A DNA stretch of 64,000 nucleotides from Fluviirhizobium alvei (lineage in GTDB: Bacteria; Pseudomonadota; Alphaproteobacteria; Rhizobiales; Rhizobiaceae). Both the position numbers and the translations under genes were made by a program. The stretch spans positions 124,001-188,000 of the forward strand of contig NZ_JAUOZU010000009.1 of assembly GCF_030551875.1 (NCBI RefSeq), in the 5' to 3' direction. Positions within the stretch are counted from its first letter, which is position 1. Each line of letters starts with the position of its first letter. The notes beneath the pieces were generated by a model. The model made no database searches. It saw only the letters and a program-made list of their open reading frames with translations, and had not been told where the DNA came from. Of the stretch, positions 36,692-46,251 are shown one piece after another.

Positions 36692-37549
36692 ATGAACGCT
36701 CACGATGCCGCCTCGCTTGAAAAGATCATTGAAGCCGCCTGGGAGAACCGCGATGCCGTTTCCACCGGCACGCGCGGAGAGATCCGCGATGCGGTGGAGC
36801 ATTCTCTGAACCTTCTCGACAGCGGCAAGGCCCGCGTCGCCTCGCGTGGCGATGATGGCGTCTGGACCGTGCACCAGTGGCTCAAGAAAGCGGTTCTGCT
36901 CTCCTTCCGTCTCAACCCGATGGAAGTGATCAAGGGTGGTCCGGGCGATGCCGTCTGGTGGGACAAGGTTGCCTCCAAGTTCGATGGCTGGAGCGCCAAC
37001 GAGTTCGAAAAGGCCGGCTTCCGTGCCGTGCCGAATGCCGTCGTCCGCCGTTCGGCCTTCATCGCCCGCAACGTCGTGCTGATGCCGTCCTTCGTCAATC
37101 TGGGTGCCTTCGTCGATGAAGGCACGATGGTCGATACCTGGGCAACGGTCGGCTCCTGCGCCCAGATCGGCAAGAACGTTCACCTGTCGGGTGGCGTCGG
37201 CATCGGCGGCGTGCTCGAACCGATGCAGGCTGGTCCCACCATCATCGAAGACAATTGCTTCATCGGCGCCCGCTCGGAAGTCGTCGAAGGCTGCATCATC
37301 CGCGAAGGTTCCGTTCTCGGCATGGGCGTCTATATCGGCAAGTCGACCAAGATCGTCGATCGTGCGACCGGCGAAGTGACCTATGGCGAAGTGCCGCCCT
37401 ATTCGGTCGTGGTCGCCGGCTCCATGCCGTCCGACAAGACCATGCCGAACGGCCTTCCAGCACCAGGCCTCTACTGCGCCGTCATCGTCAAGCGCGTTGA
37501 TGAAAAGACCCGGTCCAAGACCGGCATCAACGAGTTGCTGCGCGATTGA
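36692..37549 (+). CDS. dapD: 2,3,4,5-tetrahydropyridine-2,6-dicarboxylate N-succinyltransferase
   Basis: A 285-residue left-handed beta-helix acyltransferase. Hexapeptide repeats ([26 protein letters not shown], then [14 protein letters not shown]) occupy the middle, and the N-terminal helical domain is intact. It succinylates tetrahydrodipicolinate in the DapD/DapE branch of diaminopimelate-lysine synthesis. AAGGA lies 7 bases before the ATG. dapE follows after two small genes. Confidence 0.96.
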   Translation: MNAHDAASLEKIIEAAWENRDAVSTGTRGEIRDAVEHSLNLLDSGKARVASRGDDGVWTVHQWLKKAVLLSFRLNPMEVIKGGPGDAVWWDKVASKFDGWSANEFEKAGFRAVPNAVVRRSAFIARNVVLMPSFVNLGAFVDEGTMVDTWATVGSCAQIGKNVHLSGGVGIGGVLEPMQAGPTIIEDNCFIGARSEVVEGCIIREGSVLGMGVYIGKSTKIVDRATGEVTYGEVPPYSVVVAGSMPSDKTMPNGLPAPGLYCAVIVKRVDEKTRSKTGINELLRD

Positions 37550-37662
37550 TCGCTGACAGTTGCCGGGCCCCGGTTCTTTCGGATTGGGGGCTCGGATTGC
37601 ACTTGCGGACGGGCCATCCGGCGCTATAGTTCACCCCGGTTACACAGCCTGGGTCGAAAATC

Positions 37663-38448
37663 ATGAAAAGAATCATCAAGTTCGTCTATGCCGTCGGTCT
37701 ATCACTGGCCGCATTCGGCCAGGCGCATGCTGATTCGGTAACGGTGGGTTTCCGCAATCCGGTGACGCCGGATGCCGAGTTGCAGACATTTCTCGCGGAC
37801 CTGCGATCGGTTCTTTCGAAGCCGGGCGAAGATAGCTATGCCCAGCTTCAGGCGATGCTCGCACCGGAAGTCCGCACGTTTCAGCGCTCGCTCGATCCGT
37901 TGCAGGCCTGGAAGGAAAGCGATCCGATCGAGGATGGCGGCGAGGCAGCCTTGTCCGGCATGATCGATGTCCTGGTGGAGCAGGGAGAATTGCCCGAAGG
38001 TGTCGCCCAGCCGGACTATCGCCCGGATCTCCTGCGCCAGCTCGAGAGCATGGTGGTACCCGGCACTGTTATGGGCACCATCAAGGGTCTCCCGAAGACC
38101 ATCTGTTCGCCGGCTGCCTACAGCTTCGATTACAAGCAGGTGATAGAATTCGCCAAGGCAATGGATGACAGTCCGGGCTCGCTGCGCTTCTTTACCCATG
38201 ATGTCGATCTTCGTCAGGGCCCCGCACCGAAAGCCCAGATAGCCGGTCGCGTGCCGGCCAATACGCTGATGAGCTTCATCTACGATGCGAATGCGCCCGA
38301 GGGCTGGTCGCTGAACCAGGCATCGAATGGCGTCAAGGGCTACCTCGAGGATGGCGACGACATGCAGTCGCTCTCGCAAAATCATGTCTGTTTCGGCAAG
38401 GTCGGCGGCGAGTACCGGATCGTGGCGATCTTCGGTTACGGTCTCTGA
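37663..38448 (+). CDS. Exported protein of unknown function with SH3-like C-terminal region
   Basis: A 261-residue protein with a signal peptide (IIKFVYAVGLSLAAFGQAHA, cleaved before DSVTV). The segment FTHDVDLRQGPAPKAQIAGRVPAN followed by GYLEDGD resembles a bacterial SH3-type repeat (R-x-G-P-x-x-x-A-x-V). No enzyme motif is visible. It lies between dapD and the DUF805 gene and may act in the periplasm at the cell envelope. Confidence 0.72.
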   Translation: MKRIIKFVYAVGLSLAAFGQAHADSVTVGFRNPVTPDAELQTFLADLRSVLSKPGEDSYAQLQAMLAPEVRTFQRSLDPLQAWKESDPIEDGGEAALSGMIDVLVEQGELPEGVAQPDYRPDLLRQLESMVVPGTVMGTIKGLPKTICSPAAYSFDYKQVIEFAKAMDDSPGSLRFFTHDVDLRQGPAPKAQIAGRVPANTLMSFIYDANAPEGWSLNQASNGVKGYLEDGDDMQSLSQNHVCFGKVGGEYRIVAIFGYGL

Positions 38449-38450
38449 CA

Positions 38451-38837
38451 ATGCAGCAACGGTTGCGCAACCCCGACATGATCTGGCTGTTGTTCAGCCC
38501 GTCCGGTCGGCTGTCGCGCCGCACCTATGGACTGGCGCTCTGCCTCTGGTTCGCCTTGCAGGGTATCGTTATCAGCCAGATGTTCGCCAACGAGGGTGAA
38601 CAGACAGCCCTGGCTCTCTGGACGCTGGCGCTGGTCGGGATCATTCTCGGCTGGATCCTGTCGAGCCTGATGCTGACGGTCAAGCGCATGCATGATCTCG
38701 GGCTTCCGGGCTACTGGGCGTTGCTCCTCGCCCTGCCGGTGATCGGCCTTGTTACCATGATCGCGCTGATCTTCATGCCGTCCGATGGCCCCAACCACTA
38801 TGGACTTTTCCCCGATGCACCCGGCCGCGATTGGTAA
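38451..38837 (+). CDS. DUF805 family membrane protein
   Basis: A 128-residue protein with the DUF805 signature near its start (LFSPSGRLSRRTYGLAL) and three hydrophobic helices, including GLPGYWALLLALPVIGLVTMIALIF at the end. The family is widespread and its function is unknown. It follows the previous gene by 2 bases and precedes dapE by 45 bases on the same strand. Confidence 0.9.
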   Translation: MQQRLRNPDMIWLLFSPSGRLSRRTYGLALCLWFALQGIVISQMFANEGEQTALALWTLALVGIILGWILSSLMLTVKRMHDLGLPGYWALLLALPVIGLVTMIALIFMPSDGPNHYGLFPDAPGRDW

Positions 38838-38882
38838 GTCAATGAACCGCTGCCGAACTTCAACTCCGCAACAGGCCATGTC

Positions 38883-40070
38883 ATGAGCAAAGACCCGATC
38901 GAAAACCTCCGCCAACTCATTCGCTGCCCGTCGGTCACGCCGGCAGAAGGTGGAGCGCTGACGGCCTTGTCGGCACAGCTTTCGCCCTTGGGCTTCCATG
39001 TCGAACGGATGGTGGCTGAGGACGAGGATACGCCCGATATCGAAAACCTCTACGCGCGCCTTGGCAGCGAGGGGCCGCATCTGATGTTTGCGGGTCACAC
39101 CGATGTCGTGCCGGTGGGGGACGAAGAGGCTTGGAGCCACCCGCCTTTCGCTGCAGATATTGCCGGCGGCGAGATGTATGGCCGCGGCGCTGTGGATATG
39201 AAGGGTGGTGTTGCCTGTTTCACAGCCGCCGTTGCGCGCTACATTGAAAAGCATGGTGCTCCAAAGGGGTCGATCTCGTTCCTGATCACCGGCGATGAAG
39301 AAGGCCCTGCGGTCAATGGAACCATCAAACTTCTGCAATGGGCGCATGAGAAGGGCGAGCGCTGGGATGCCTGCCTGGTCGGCGAACCGACCAATCCCGA
39401 TGAGTTGGGAGACATGATCAAGATCGGTCGCCGCGGCTCGGTTTCCGGTACGGTTACCGTTTTCGGGGTGCAAGGCCACGTTGCCTATCCGCATCTCGCA
39501 GATAATCCCGTTCGTACGGCGCTTGCCATGGCTGGCGCGCTGATGGACCCGCCCTTCGATCACGGCACGGATGATTTCCAGCCATCGAACCTCGAAGTCA
39601 CGAGCCTCGATACGGGCAACCGTGCGACCAATGTCATCCCGGCCAAAGTCAGCTTCGCCTTCAATATCCGTTTCAACGATGCCTGGACAGCAGAGAGTGT
39701 CATGGCCGAGATCGTGCGCCGCCTCGATGCCCAGACGATCGGCAGTCATCGCGGTGGCCGTGGTCCGGCCCGCTATGAGATCGTCTGGGCGGAGCGTCCG
39801 AGCCATGTATTCCTCACCCGTGACGATCGGCTGCTTGCCTCGCTGGCGTCCGCCATTCGTGACAAGACCGGCAAGGAGCCGAAGCTTTCCACCACGGGTG
39901 GCACGTCTGATGCGCGCTTCATCAAGGATTACTGCCCGGTGGTCGAGTTCGGTCTCGTCGGTCAGACCATGCATATGGTCGATGAGAGGGTTCCGATTGC
40001 CGATCTCGAGGCGCTGACCCGCATCTATCTCGCCTTCATCGAGCGTTGGTTCGCTGATGCCGCGGCTTGA
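38883..40070 (+). CDS. dapE: Succinyl-diaminopimelate desuccinylase
   Basis: A 395-residue M20 dimetal peptidase-type enzyme. Metal ligands sit in FAGHTDVVPVGD, GRGAVDMKGG and TGDEEGPA, with the later Glu in LVGEPTNP and the His in QTMHMVDE. It removes succinate from N-succinyl-L,L-DAP and completes the branch begun by DapD. The next gene starts 14 bases before its stop. Confidence 0.95.
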   Translation: MSKDPIENLRQLIRCPSVTPAEGGALTALSAQLSPLGFHVERMVAEDEDTPDIENLYARLGSEGPHLMFAGHTDVVPVGDEEAWSHPPFAADIAGGEMYGRGAVDMKGGVACFTAAVARYIEKHGAPKGSISFLITGDEEGPAVNGTIKLLQWAHEKGERWDACLVGEPTNPDELGDMIKIGRRGSVSGTVTVFGVQGHVAYPHLADNPVRTALAMAGALMDPPFDHGTDDFQPSNLEVTSLDTGNRATNVIPAKVSFAFNIRFNDAWTAESVMAEIVRRLDAQTIGSHRGGRGPARYEIVWAERPSHVFLTRDDRLLASLASAIRDKTGKEPKLSTTGGTSDARFIKDYCPVVEFGLVGQTMHMVDERVPIADLEALTRIYLAFIERWFADAAA

Positions 40071-40659
40071 GGAGGTCGAACATTACCTGCGCGGAATCGT
40101 TATGCTTCTGCGCGGTAATCCCGAAGGCATGCTTTGGCTGGATATTTCCATGCGTGGGTTCTGGCGATCCTGGTGGGCGGTGCTGTTTGTGCTGCCCCCG
40201 GTTTTGCTTAACTGGGTCGCTTTCCGCATTGTCTATCTCGATCAGCTGCCGGCTGGTGCCCGGCTGCCGGACTATTTCTATCTCAAGCTGCTTCTCGTTG
40301 AGGCCAGCGCCTGGATCGTACCGGTCGTCGCCATTGTGCTGCTTGCCAAGGCATTGCGCCTGCAGGAATGGACGATCATCGCCCTGCTGGTCGCAAGCAA
40401 CTGGCTGTCAGTGCCGATCCAGTGGCTCTATTCGATCGAAAATCTGGTGCAGTTCCTGTTCCCGACCGCCTATGATGCGGCAGGAATCTTCTTCCTGGCC
40501 TTTCTGACCCTGTCCCTGATCGCGCATTATCGGGTTTTTGCCGTCATCAGCGCACCGGACCGGTTATCGCCCTTCGCCATCGTGCTGGTGCTGTTCTTCG
40601 TTTCTTTCTACACCCAGTACCACGTCATGTTGCTGACGGGCCTGTGGTCGCCGTCATGA
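40057..40659 (+). CDS. Five- to six-helix membrane protein, unknown function
   Basis: A 200-residue hydrophobic protein that I do not recognise. Segments include [56 protein letters not shown] and [19 protein letters not shown]. It starts within the dapE end, so it is translationally coupled to it. Its 3' end overlaps truA on the other strand by 6 bases. Confidence 0.75.
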   Translation: MPRLEEVEHYLRGIVMLLRGNPEGMLWLDISMRGFWRSWWAVLFVLPPVLLNWVAFRIVYLDQLPAGARLPDYFYLKLLLVEASAWIVPVVAIVLLAKALRLQEWTIIALLVASNWLSVPIQWLYSIENLVQFLFPTAYDAAGIFFLAFLTLSLIAHYRVFAVISAPDRLSPFAIVLVLFFVSFYTQYHVMLLTGLWSPS

Positions 40660-41439
40660 CGGGTCGTCTTCGAACCGAAGCAGTTCGGAAAGATCACCAT
40701 AATCGACCCTGAGAAAGAACAGGCCCCAGGGTGGCGCCACCGGACCGCAGCGCGTGCGGTCCTTCGCTTCGAGCGCATCGCGAACGTCTTCCGGCGTCCA
40801 GCGCCCTTCGCCGACCATCTTCAACGTGCCGGCAAAGGAGCGGATCTGGTTGTGCAGGAAGCTCTGTGCCGAGGCGCGGATTTCCACCACCTCTCCGACC
40901 CGGCTCACATCGATCCGTTCCATCGTGCGGTTCGGGTTCTTCGCCTGGCAGTGGGAGGAGCGGAAGGTCGTGAAGTCGTGATGCCCGACCAGCATCTGGG
41001 CTGCGGCATGCATCGCCTCATGATCGAGCGGCTTTTTCACATGCCAGGCACGTTCGGCTTCCAGAGCCGTCGGCGCCAACCGGTTGACGATGCGATAGAG
41101 GTAGTGACGCTTGGTGGCGGAAAAGCGGGCATCGAACGTCTCGTCGACCTTCTCGGCCTCGAGAATGGCAACGCGCTCATTCTCCATCGCGAGATGGGCG
41201 TTGACCCCATTCGCCAGCGTCTGCGCTTTCCAGTCGCGCGAGAGATCGGCATGACAGACCTGCCCGCAGGCATGGACACCCGTATCGGTGCGGCCGGCTG
41301 CCTTGAGAGAGACCCGGTCGCCGGTCATGGCAAAGATTGCCTTTTCGATCGCACCCTGAACCGAATGACCGTTATCCTGCCGCTGCCAGCCGACATAGGG
41401 CGTGCCGTCATATTCGACCAGCATGCGGAAACGAAACAT
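40654..41439 (-). CDS. truA: tRNA pseudouridine(38-40) synthase
   Basis: A 261-residue pseudouridine synthase. The catalytic Asp52 is in [11 protein letters not shown], and the family segments [20 protein letters not shown] and [19 protein letters not shown] are present. It modifies U38-U40 in the anticodon stem of many tRNAs. The start is one base inside the fmt stop (TGATG), so it is co-translated with fmt. Confidence 0.96.
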   Translation of the reverse strand: MFRFRMLVEYDGTPYVGWQRQDNGHSVQGAIEKAIFAMTGDRVSLKAAGRTDTGVHACGQVCHADLSRDWKAQTLANGVNAHLAMENERVAILEAEKVDETFDARFSATKRHYLYRIVNRLAPTALEAERAWHVKKPLDHEAMHAAAQMLVGHHDFTTFRSSHCQAKNPNRTMERIDVSRVGEVVEIRASAQSFLHNQIRSFAGTLKMVGEGRWTPEDVRDALEAKDRTRCGPVAPPWGLFFLRVDYGDLSELLRFEDDPS

Positions 41440-42374
41440 CAGCCGACCCTCGAACCAACCGGCAGCGTCGTCCCGCGGCAGAATTCCGCCGTCTCGAGTG
41501 CCTTGCCGCCAGCGCGTTGCAGGCGCATCAGCCGGATTGCACCCTCGCTGCAGGCAATCGCAAGCCCTTCATCGAGAACGGTGCCGGGCACAGCTTCGCC
41601 CGTGGCCAACTGGCTGCGCAGAACCTTGATCCGCTCCGCCTTGCCGCCGATCTCGGCCTCGAACCAGGCGCCGGGAAACGGCGACAATCCGCGAATACGG
41701 TTATGCAATTCGATTGCAGGCTGGTTGAAATCCAGTCGAGCCTCTTCCTTGCTGATCTTGGCGGCGTAGAGCACGCCTTCATCCACTTGTTCGGAAAGCG
41801 GCAGGTCATTCTGCTCCAGACGATGCATGGCCTCGACCATCAGCATGGCGCCAACCTCGGACAGGAGATCATGCAATTCGCCAGCCGTCATATCGATCGG
41901 GATCTCGACCTCCTCGGACAGCGCGACCGGGCCAGTGTCGAGCCCCTTGTCCATCTTCATGATCATCATGCCGGTCCTGGCATCACCGGCCATGATGGCG
42001 CGCTGGATGGGGGCCGCGCCGCGCCAGCGCGGCAGAAGCGAGGCATGGCCATTGTAACAGCCGAGCCGGGTTCCATTGAGAACGGCTTCCGGCAACAGAA
42101 GCCCGTAGGCGACGACCACTGCAACATCCGCATCAAAGGCCTTGAACCGCTCGACATCGTCCGGATTGCGGAAGTTGAGCGGATTGAGGACCGGAATACA
42201 GAGTTCTTCGGCGAAGCGATGGACGGGGGAGGGCGTGAGTTCGAGACCGCGCCGGCCCGCCGGCCGCGGCGGTTGCGAATAGACGGCCGCGATCTCGTGT
42301 CCTGCATGGCTGAGCGCCCGCAAGGTCGGCACCGAAAAATCCGGCGTTCCCATGAAAATGATGCGTAGGCTCAT
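41439..42374 (-). CDS. fmt: Methionyl-tRNA formyltransferase
   Basis: A 311-residue formyltransferase. The N-terminal formyl-THF-binding domain begins [14 protein letters not shown], the catalytic region reads [25 protein letters not shown], and the C-terminal tRNA-binding domain is present. It formylates Met-tRNAi for translation initiation, and def lies just upstream. AGGGAG is 8 bases before ATG 42374. Confidence 0.96.
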   Translation of the reverse strand: MSLRIIFMGTPDFSVPTLRALSHAGHEIAAVYSQPPRPAGRRGLELTPSPVHRFAEELCIPVLNPLNFRNPDDVERFKAFDADVAVVVAYGLLLPEAVLNGTRLGCYNGHASLLPRWRGAAPIQRAIMAGDARTGMMIMKMDKGLDTGPVALSEEVEIPIDMTAGELHDLLSEVGAMLMVEAMHRLEQNDLPLSEQVDEGVLYAAKISKEEARLDFNQPAIELHNRIRGLSPFPGAWFEAEIGGKAERIKVLRSQLATGEAVPGTVLDEGLAIACSEGAIRLMRLQRAGGKALETAEFCRGTTLPVGSRVG

Positions 42375-42453
42375 ATACCGGGCTCCCTCGAATGCATCCA
42401 GCATACGTACCAGCCGACCTCTGGCCGTACGAGCCGCAGTCAGGCAGGTCTGA

Positions 42454-42966
42454 TCAGATCTTGGCCTTTGCAGCCTTAGTGAAGCGCTTGATCACCATCT
42501 CGCGCTTCAGCCGCGAAATATGGTCAATGAACAGAACGCCGTTCAGGTGGTCGATCTCATGCTGAAGGCAGGTTGCAAGCAATCCGTCAGCTTCGACAAG
42601 ATGCTCCTTGCCATCCAGCCCAACATGCTTGACGGTGATCCGGGCCGGCCGCTCGACTTCTGCATAATAGGCGGGGATCGAAAGACAGCCTTCCTCATAG
42701 GTCGAGCGATCATCCGAAAAGGCGAGGATCTCGGGGTTGATGAAAACCTGCGGCGCCTTGTCTTCACCCTCACGGGAAAGATCGATGACGAGCATGCGCT
42801 TCGGTATGCCGACTTGAATGGCAGCAAGCCCGATTCCGGGCGCGTCATACATTGTCTCGAGCATATCGTCGGCGAGCGTTTTCAGCTCGTCGTTGACGGT
42901 CTCAATGGGGGCCGATACCTGGCGAAGCACCGGATCAGGCAGGATGATAAGCGGCTTGATGGTCAT
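42454..42966 (-). CDS. def: Peptide deformylase
   Basis: A 170-residue metalloenzyme. The three family motifs are [14 protein letters not shown] (Cys94) and QHEIDH (His136, Glu137, His140). It removes the formyl group from new proteins, the partner step of Fmt. The gene order def-fmt-truA is transcribed together, with an 80-base gap to fmt. Confidence 0.97.
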   Translation of the reverse strand: MTIKPLIILPDPVLRQVSAPIETVNDELKTLADDMLETMYDAPGIGLAAIQVGIPKRMLVIDLSREGEDKAPQVFINPEILAFSDDRSTYEEGCLSIPAYYAEVERPARITVKHVGLDGKEHLVEADGLLATCLQHEIDHLNGVLFIDHISRLKREMVIKRFTKAAKAKI

Positions 42967-43048
42967 GCCGCCTCCATATTACAGCTCCGGGCGGCATGCA
43001 ATATTTGTGAGCGCCAATTCCCGCCCGGTATTCCGATCAACGATCCCC

Positions 43049-44593
43049 TCAGGCGGCGTGGCTGCTGTTGTACGCGCGGCTGTCTTGCCGGCGCTCCTGC
43101 CCCCTGGGAAGGGTTTGCGCCGGGCGAGAGGGGTCACGCGTTCTGAAACCGCGCAACGCCATCGTCAGTCGCTCAACCTCGTCCGTCAACTCCTTGATCT
43201 GTGTCGAGGTCCGGTCAACCATGCTCGCATTCTGCTGCGTAATCGTGTCCATCTGTCCGATGGCGCTCGATACTTCGCCGAGACCGGATGATTGCTCGCC
43301 CGTTGCAGCGGCAATGCCGGAGATGATCTGTTCCAGTTCCTGGATACGTCTGATGATGTCATTGAGCGATTCACCGGATCGATTGACGAGTGTGACGCCG
43401 GTTTGCACCTGACTGACGCTCTCGGCTATGATGGTCTTGATCTTCCGGGCCGCCGCCGCCGATCTTTGCGCGAGTTCGCGCACTTCCTGTGCGACCACCG
43501 CAAACCCTCGCCCTGCTTCGCCGGCGCGCGCGGCTTCGACGCCGGCATTCAACGCCAGAAGGTTGGTCTGGAAGGCGATTTCATCAATAACGCCGATAAT
43601 CGTGGAAATTTCGGTCGAAGAGCGTTCGATCGCACCCATGGCTTCCACGGCATCCGATACGATTGCTCCGGACGACTGTGCGACGGTCAGGGTCTCGCTC
43701 GTCACATCGGATGCCTTCCGAGCGCCACTGGCCGTAGCCGTCACGCTTTCGGACAGTTCGTGCAACGCCGCCGAACTTTCTTCCACACCCGCAGCCTGTT
43801 GCTCGGTTCGGCCGGCAAGCTCGCGCGTCGATTGGGAAATATCACGCGAGGTGCTCAGAATTTCCTCCGCGGATTGACGCACCGTCGATATCGACATCCG
43901 CAAGGCTTCGATCGCGCTGTTGTAGTTTTCAACCATGCCGCTGTAGTTCTCCGGCAGATCGTCTGGCAGCCGCATCTCAAGGTCACCGCCTGAAAGGGCC
44001 GATAGAATGGTACTGAGGCGGTCGAGTGCCTCCTTTTGCTCCTCTTCGCCCTTGCGTCGGGCCCTTTCGGACTCCTCGCGTCTTTGGGCCAGTTCATCAA
44101 GGTAGACGCTGATCGCATAATCCATATCCAGGAGAGCTGCCTTGACGATCACCGAGACCTCACCGGCCAGCTCGTGTGCCTTGCCCTTTCCGAACATTCC
44201 CGGCCAGTGCTTCTCCATGGTGCTGTGGATCAGCTGTTCAAGCACGAGGGCGTATCCTGCGATGTACCAGCGAGGCTCGAGGCCAATGCGCGCATGTGCC
44301 TTGCCGATTGCGGTCACGCCCTGAACATAGTCCTTGTTCAAGGAGCCGCTGGTAATGAGTCCCCAATGTTTCGACTGCAGGTTTTTCGCGCCTGAGATGT
44401 GGCTGTCGTCTCGGAAAAATCTGGCCGTATCGGGCGTTGCGCGGACTTTTTTATAGAATGTGTCGAGTGCCGGCCCGATGCTCTCTTGCACCAAACCCTG
44501 CATACTGCGCAGCTTCCCGACGGCTTCTTCGTTCAATCCGAGAAAGTCCAGGCGTTGTTTCAGGGTTTCAAGATCTGCCGATTCTGAGTGCAT
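43049..44593 (-). CDS. Globin-coupled methyl-accepting chemotaxis protein (HemAT-like)
   Basis: A soluble chemoreceptor of 514 residues without membrane helices. The N-terminal ~160 residues are a protoglobin-type sensor: the heme ligand His100 lies in AIGKAHARIGLEPRWYI, matching the HemAT proximal-His region. The C-terminal half is the MCP signalling domain with the hairpin motif DEIAFQTNLLALNAGVEAAR. It likely senses oxygen or another gas and signals to CheA. There is no C-terminal CheR-binding pentapeptide. ATG 44593 is preferred because the earlier ATG lacks a ribosome site. Confidence 0.93.
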   Translation of the reverse strand: MHSESADLETLKQRLDFLGLNEEAVGKLRSMQGLVQESIGPALDTFYKKVRATPDTARFFRDDSHISGAKNLQSKHWGLITSGSLNKDYVQGVTAIGKAHARIGLEPRWYIAGYALVLEQLIHSTMEKHWPGMFGKGKAHELAGEVSVIVKAALLDMDYAISVYLDELAQRREESERARRKGEEEQKEALDRLSTILSALSGGDLEMRLPDDLPENYSGMVENYNSAIEALRMSISTVRQSAEEILSTSRDISQSTRELAGRTEQQAAGVEESSAALHELSESVTATASGARKASDVTSETLTVAQSSGAIVSDAVEAMGAIERSSTEISTIIGVIDEIAFQTNLLALNAGVEAARAGEAGRGFAVVAQEVRELAQRSAAAARKIKTIIAESVSQVQTGVTLVNRSGESLNDIIRRIQELEQIISGIAAATGEQSSGLGEVSSAIGQMDTITQQNASMVDRTSTQIKELTDEVERLTMALRGFRTRDPSRPAQTLPRGQERRQDSRAYNSSHAA

Positions 44594-44974
44594 GGCGAAA
44601 CTCTCTTGGGTTGCGGCGCGGCGAATGCCACTGTGCGATGTTTCGATAATGTTCAATTAGAGGTAAATTATGTATTTAAAATTCACTACGTTATCTTAGT
44701 AAAAACTGAAAATCGTCAGTTCAAGGAAAATTAGGTAATAAAAACAACTCAGAAAAAGTCGGCGGCTTACGCAGCCTCGAAAAAATCACTCTCATAAAGA
44801 GAGTGAGGCACTTCTAAATCGCTAAATAATAAGTGTCACGCGTTTGCAGGGAGCTTCTTGAGAGGAACCTGTTTCGGGTATGATTGTCTTTGTGACGACG
44901 ATTGTTCACGGTTTGATCTATCCTTGCCGCTGCGGTATGCTAGACGTATTGACCTTCTCTTTTCGGGCGACCCA
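44594..44974. other. 381-base AT-rich gap between chemoreceptor and rmuC
   Basis: No open reading frame with a credible start lies here. The middle (about 44650-44830) is distinctly AT-rich compared with the rest of the window and should hold the divergent promoters of the chemoreceptor (minus) and rmuC (plus). One terminator-like hairpin is seen on the minus strand (44780-44806). Confidence 0.6.
44780..44806 (-). terminator. Orphan minus-strand intrinsic terminator
   Basis: Read on the minus strand, TCACTCTC-TTTAT-GAGAGTGA is followed by TTTTTTC, a clear intrinsic terminator. No minus-strand gene lies upstream (rmuC is on the plus strand), so it would end an antisense transcript or an unannotated small RNA, or insulate the chemoreceptor gene. 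Confidence 0.7.
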
Positions 44975-46162
44975 ATGGAACTGATCGGATCATTGACCAA
45001 GACAGTATCGCCAGTCGGTTTGGCCGTGGTGGGTGGAGCCCTGACGCTCCTCGTCCTGATCGTCGTTGTTCTTGTTGTTAGGGGGAGGCGGCAGGACCGG
45101 CGGGCGGAAGAAGCTGAAACACAACTGGCCAGCATCCTGCATGCGCAGATGGAGATGCAGGGCCGTATCGCTGCCATGACCCAGGTATTCTCGGCGCGGC
45201 AGGCGGAACTTAACCAGGGGATCAACAACCGCATCGATGGCATGACCCAGCGGATTGGTCAGACCATGTCGGAACAGGCCCGCGCCACGCATGAAAACCT
45301 TCGCGCATTGCAGGAACGCCTTGCGGTCATCGATAGTGCGCAGAGCAACATTCGCTCCCTTGCCAGCGATATTGTCGGCCTTCAGGCCATTCTTTCCAAC
45401 AAGCAGACGCGCGGCGCCTTTGGTCAGGCGCGCATGGAGGCCATCATAGCAGATGGCCTGCCGTTGGGCGCCTACGAATTCCAGTCGACCCTCTCCAACG
45501 GCAGCAGGCCCGACTGCCTGATCCGCATGCCAAACGGTCAGCCGTCGCTGGTGATCGACGCCAAGTTTCCGCTCGAGGCCTGGAATGCGATCCGGGATGC
45601 GGATGCTGATGCGAGTGCGGCGCGCCAGCAGTTTCGGCGCGATCTGGAGTTTCACGTCAAGGCGATTGCGGAAAAGTATCTGCTCAAGGGCGAGACCCAG
45701 GACACGGCCCTGATGTTCGTTCCATCGGAGTCGATTTTTGCTGACATTCATGAGAATTGCGAGGCGCTGGTGCAAAAGGCGCATCGTCTGCATGTCGTGA
45801 TCGTCTCGCCTTCGCTGCTGATGCTTTCGGTTCAGGTAATCCAGTCCGTATTGCGGGATCAGCGCATGCGCGAGCAGGCCCATGTCATTCAGGGCGAAGT
45901 GCTGCACCTGATGCAGGATCTTGGCCGGCTTGATGAGCGGGTGCAGAAACTCCAGAGCCATTTCTCCTCTGCCCAGCGCGATGTGGAGCAGATTGCCATC
46001 TCCACCTCCAGGATCGTCAAGCGAGGCCAGCGTATCGAAAGCCTCGATTTCACGACCCCGGCGGAGGAACAGTCGGCCCCGCTTTCCGAGGCGAAGGCTG
46101 CTTCCGTTCGCAACGAAGGGCATGTTGGCCAATTGCGTTTCCGCATCGTCGATGAGGAATGA
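44975..46162 (+). CDS. rmuC: DNA recombination protein RmuC
   Basis: A 395-residue protein with one N-terminal membrane segment (VGLAVVGGALTLLVLIVVVLVV, about 14-35), a long coiled coil (about 45-130) and the RmuC nuclease-like domain (RPDCLIRMPNGQPSLVIDAKFPLEAW, with the Asp-X-Lys core). RmuC limits DNA inversions at short inverted repeats. The ATG at 44975 is chosen as it begins the membrane segment; the weak GGGCG is its only ribosome-site candidate. Confidence 0.92.
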   Translation: MELIGSLTKTVSPVGLAVVGGALTLLVLIVVVLVVRGRRQDRRAEEAETQLASILHAQMEMQGRIAAMTQVFSARQAELNQGINNRIDGMTQRIGQTMSEQARATHENLRALQERLAVIDSAQSNIRSLASDIVGLQAILSNKQTRGAFGQARMEAIIADGLPLGAYEFQSTLSNGSRPDCLIRMPNGQPSLVIDAKFPLEAWNAIRDADADASAARQQFRRDLEFHVKAIAEKYLLKGETQDTALMFVPSESIFADIHENCEALVQKAHRLHVVIVSPSLLMLSVQVIQSVLRDQRMREQAHVIQGEVLHLMQDLGRLDERVQKLQSHFSSAQRDVEQIAISTSRIVKRGQRIESLDFTTPAEEQSAPLSEAKAASVRNEGHVGQLRFRIVDEE

Positions 46163-46251
46163 TCGCGCCTGTCTTCCATATTCAAGGGTTGTTGCGTCCG
46201 GCGCGTGATTGGCTCTAGAAGCAGGATGGGAAACATCGAGGAATCCACAAA

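Noticed and set aside
44836-45243. A 135-residue minus-strand frame over the start of rmuC
   Set aside because: Its composition is the mirror of rmuC, and it ends 30 bases before the orphan terminator by chance. I prefer a possible non-coding RNA there, and even that is unproved.
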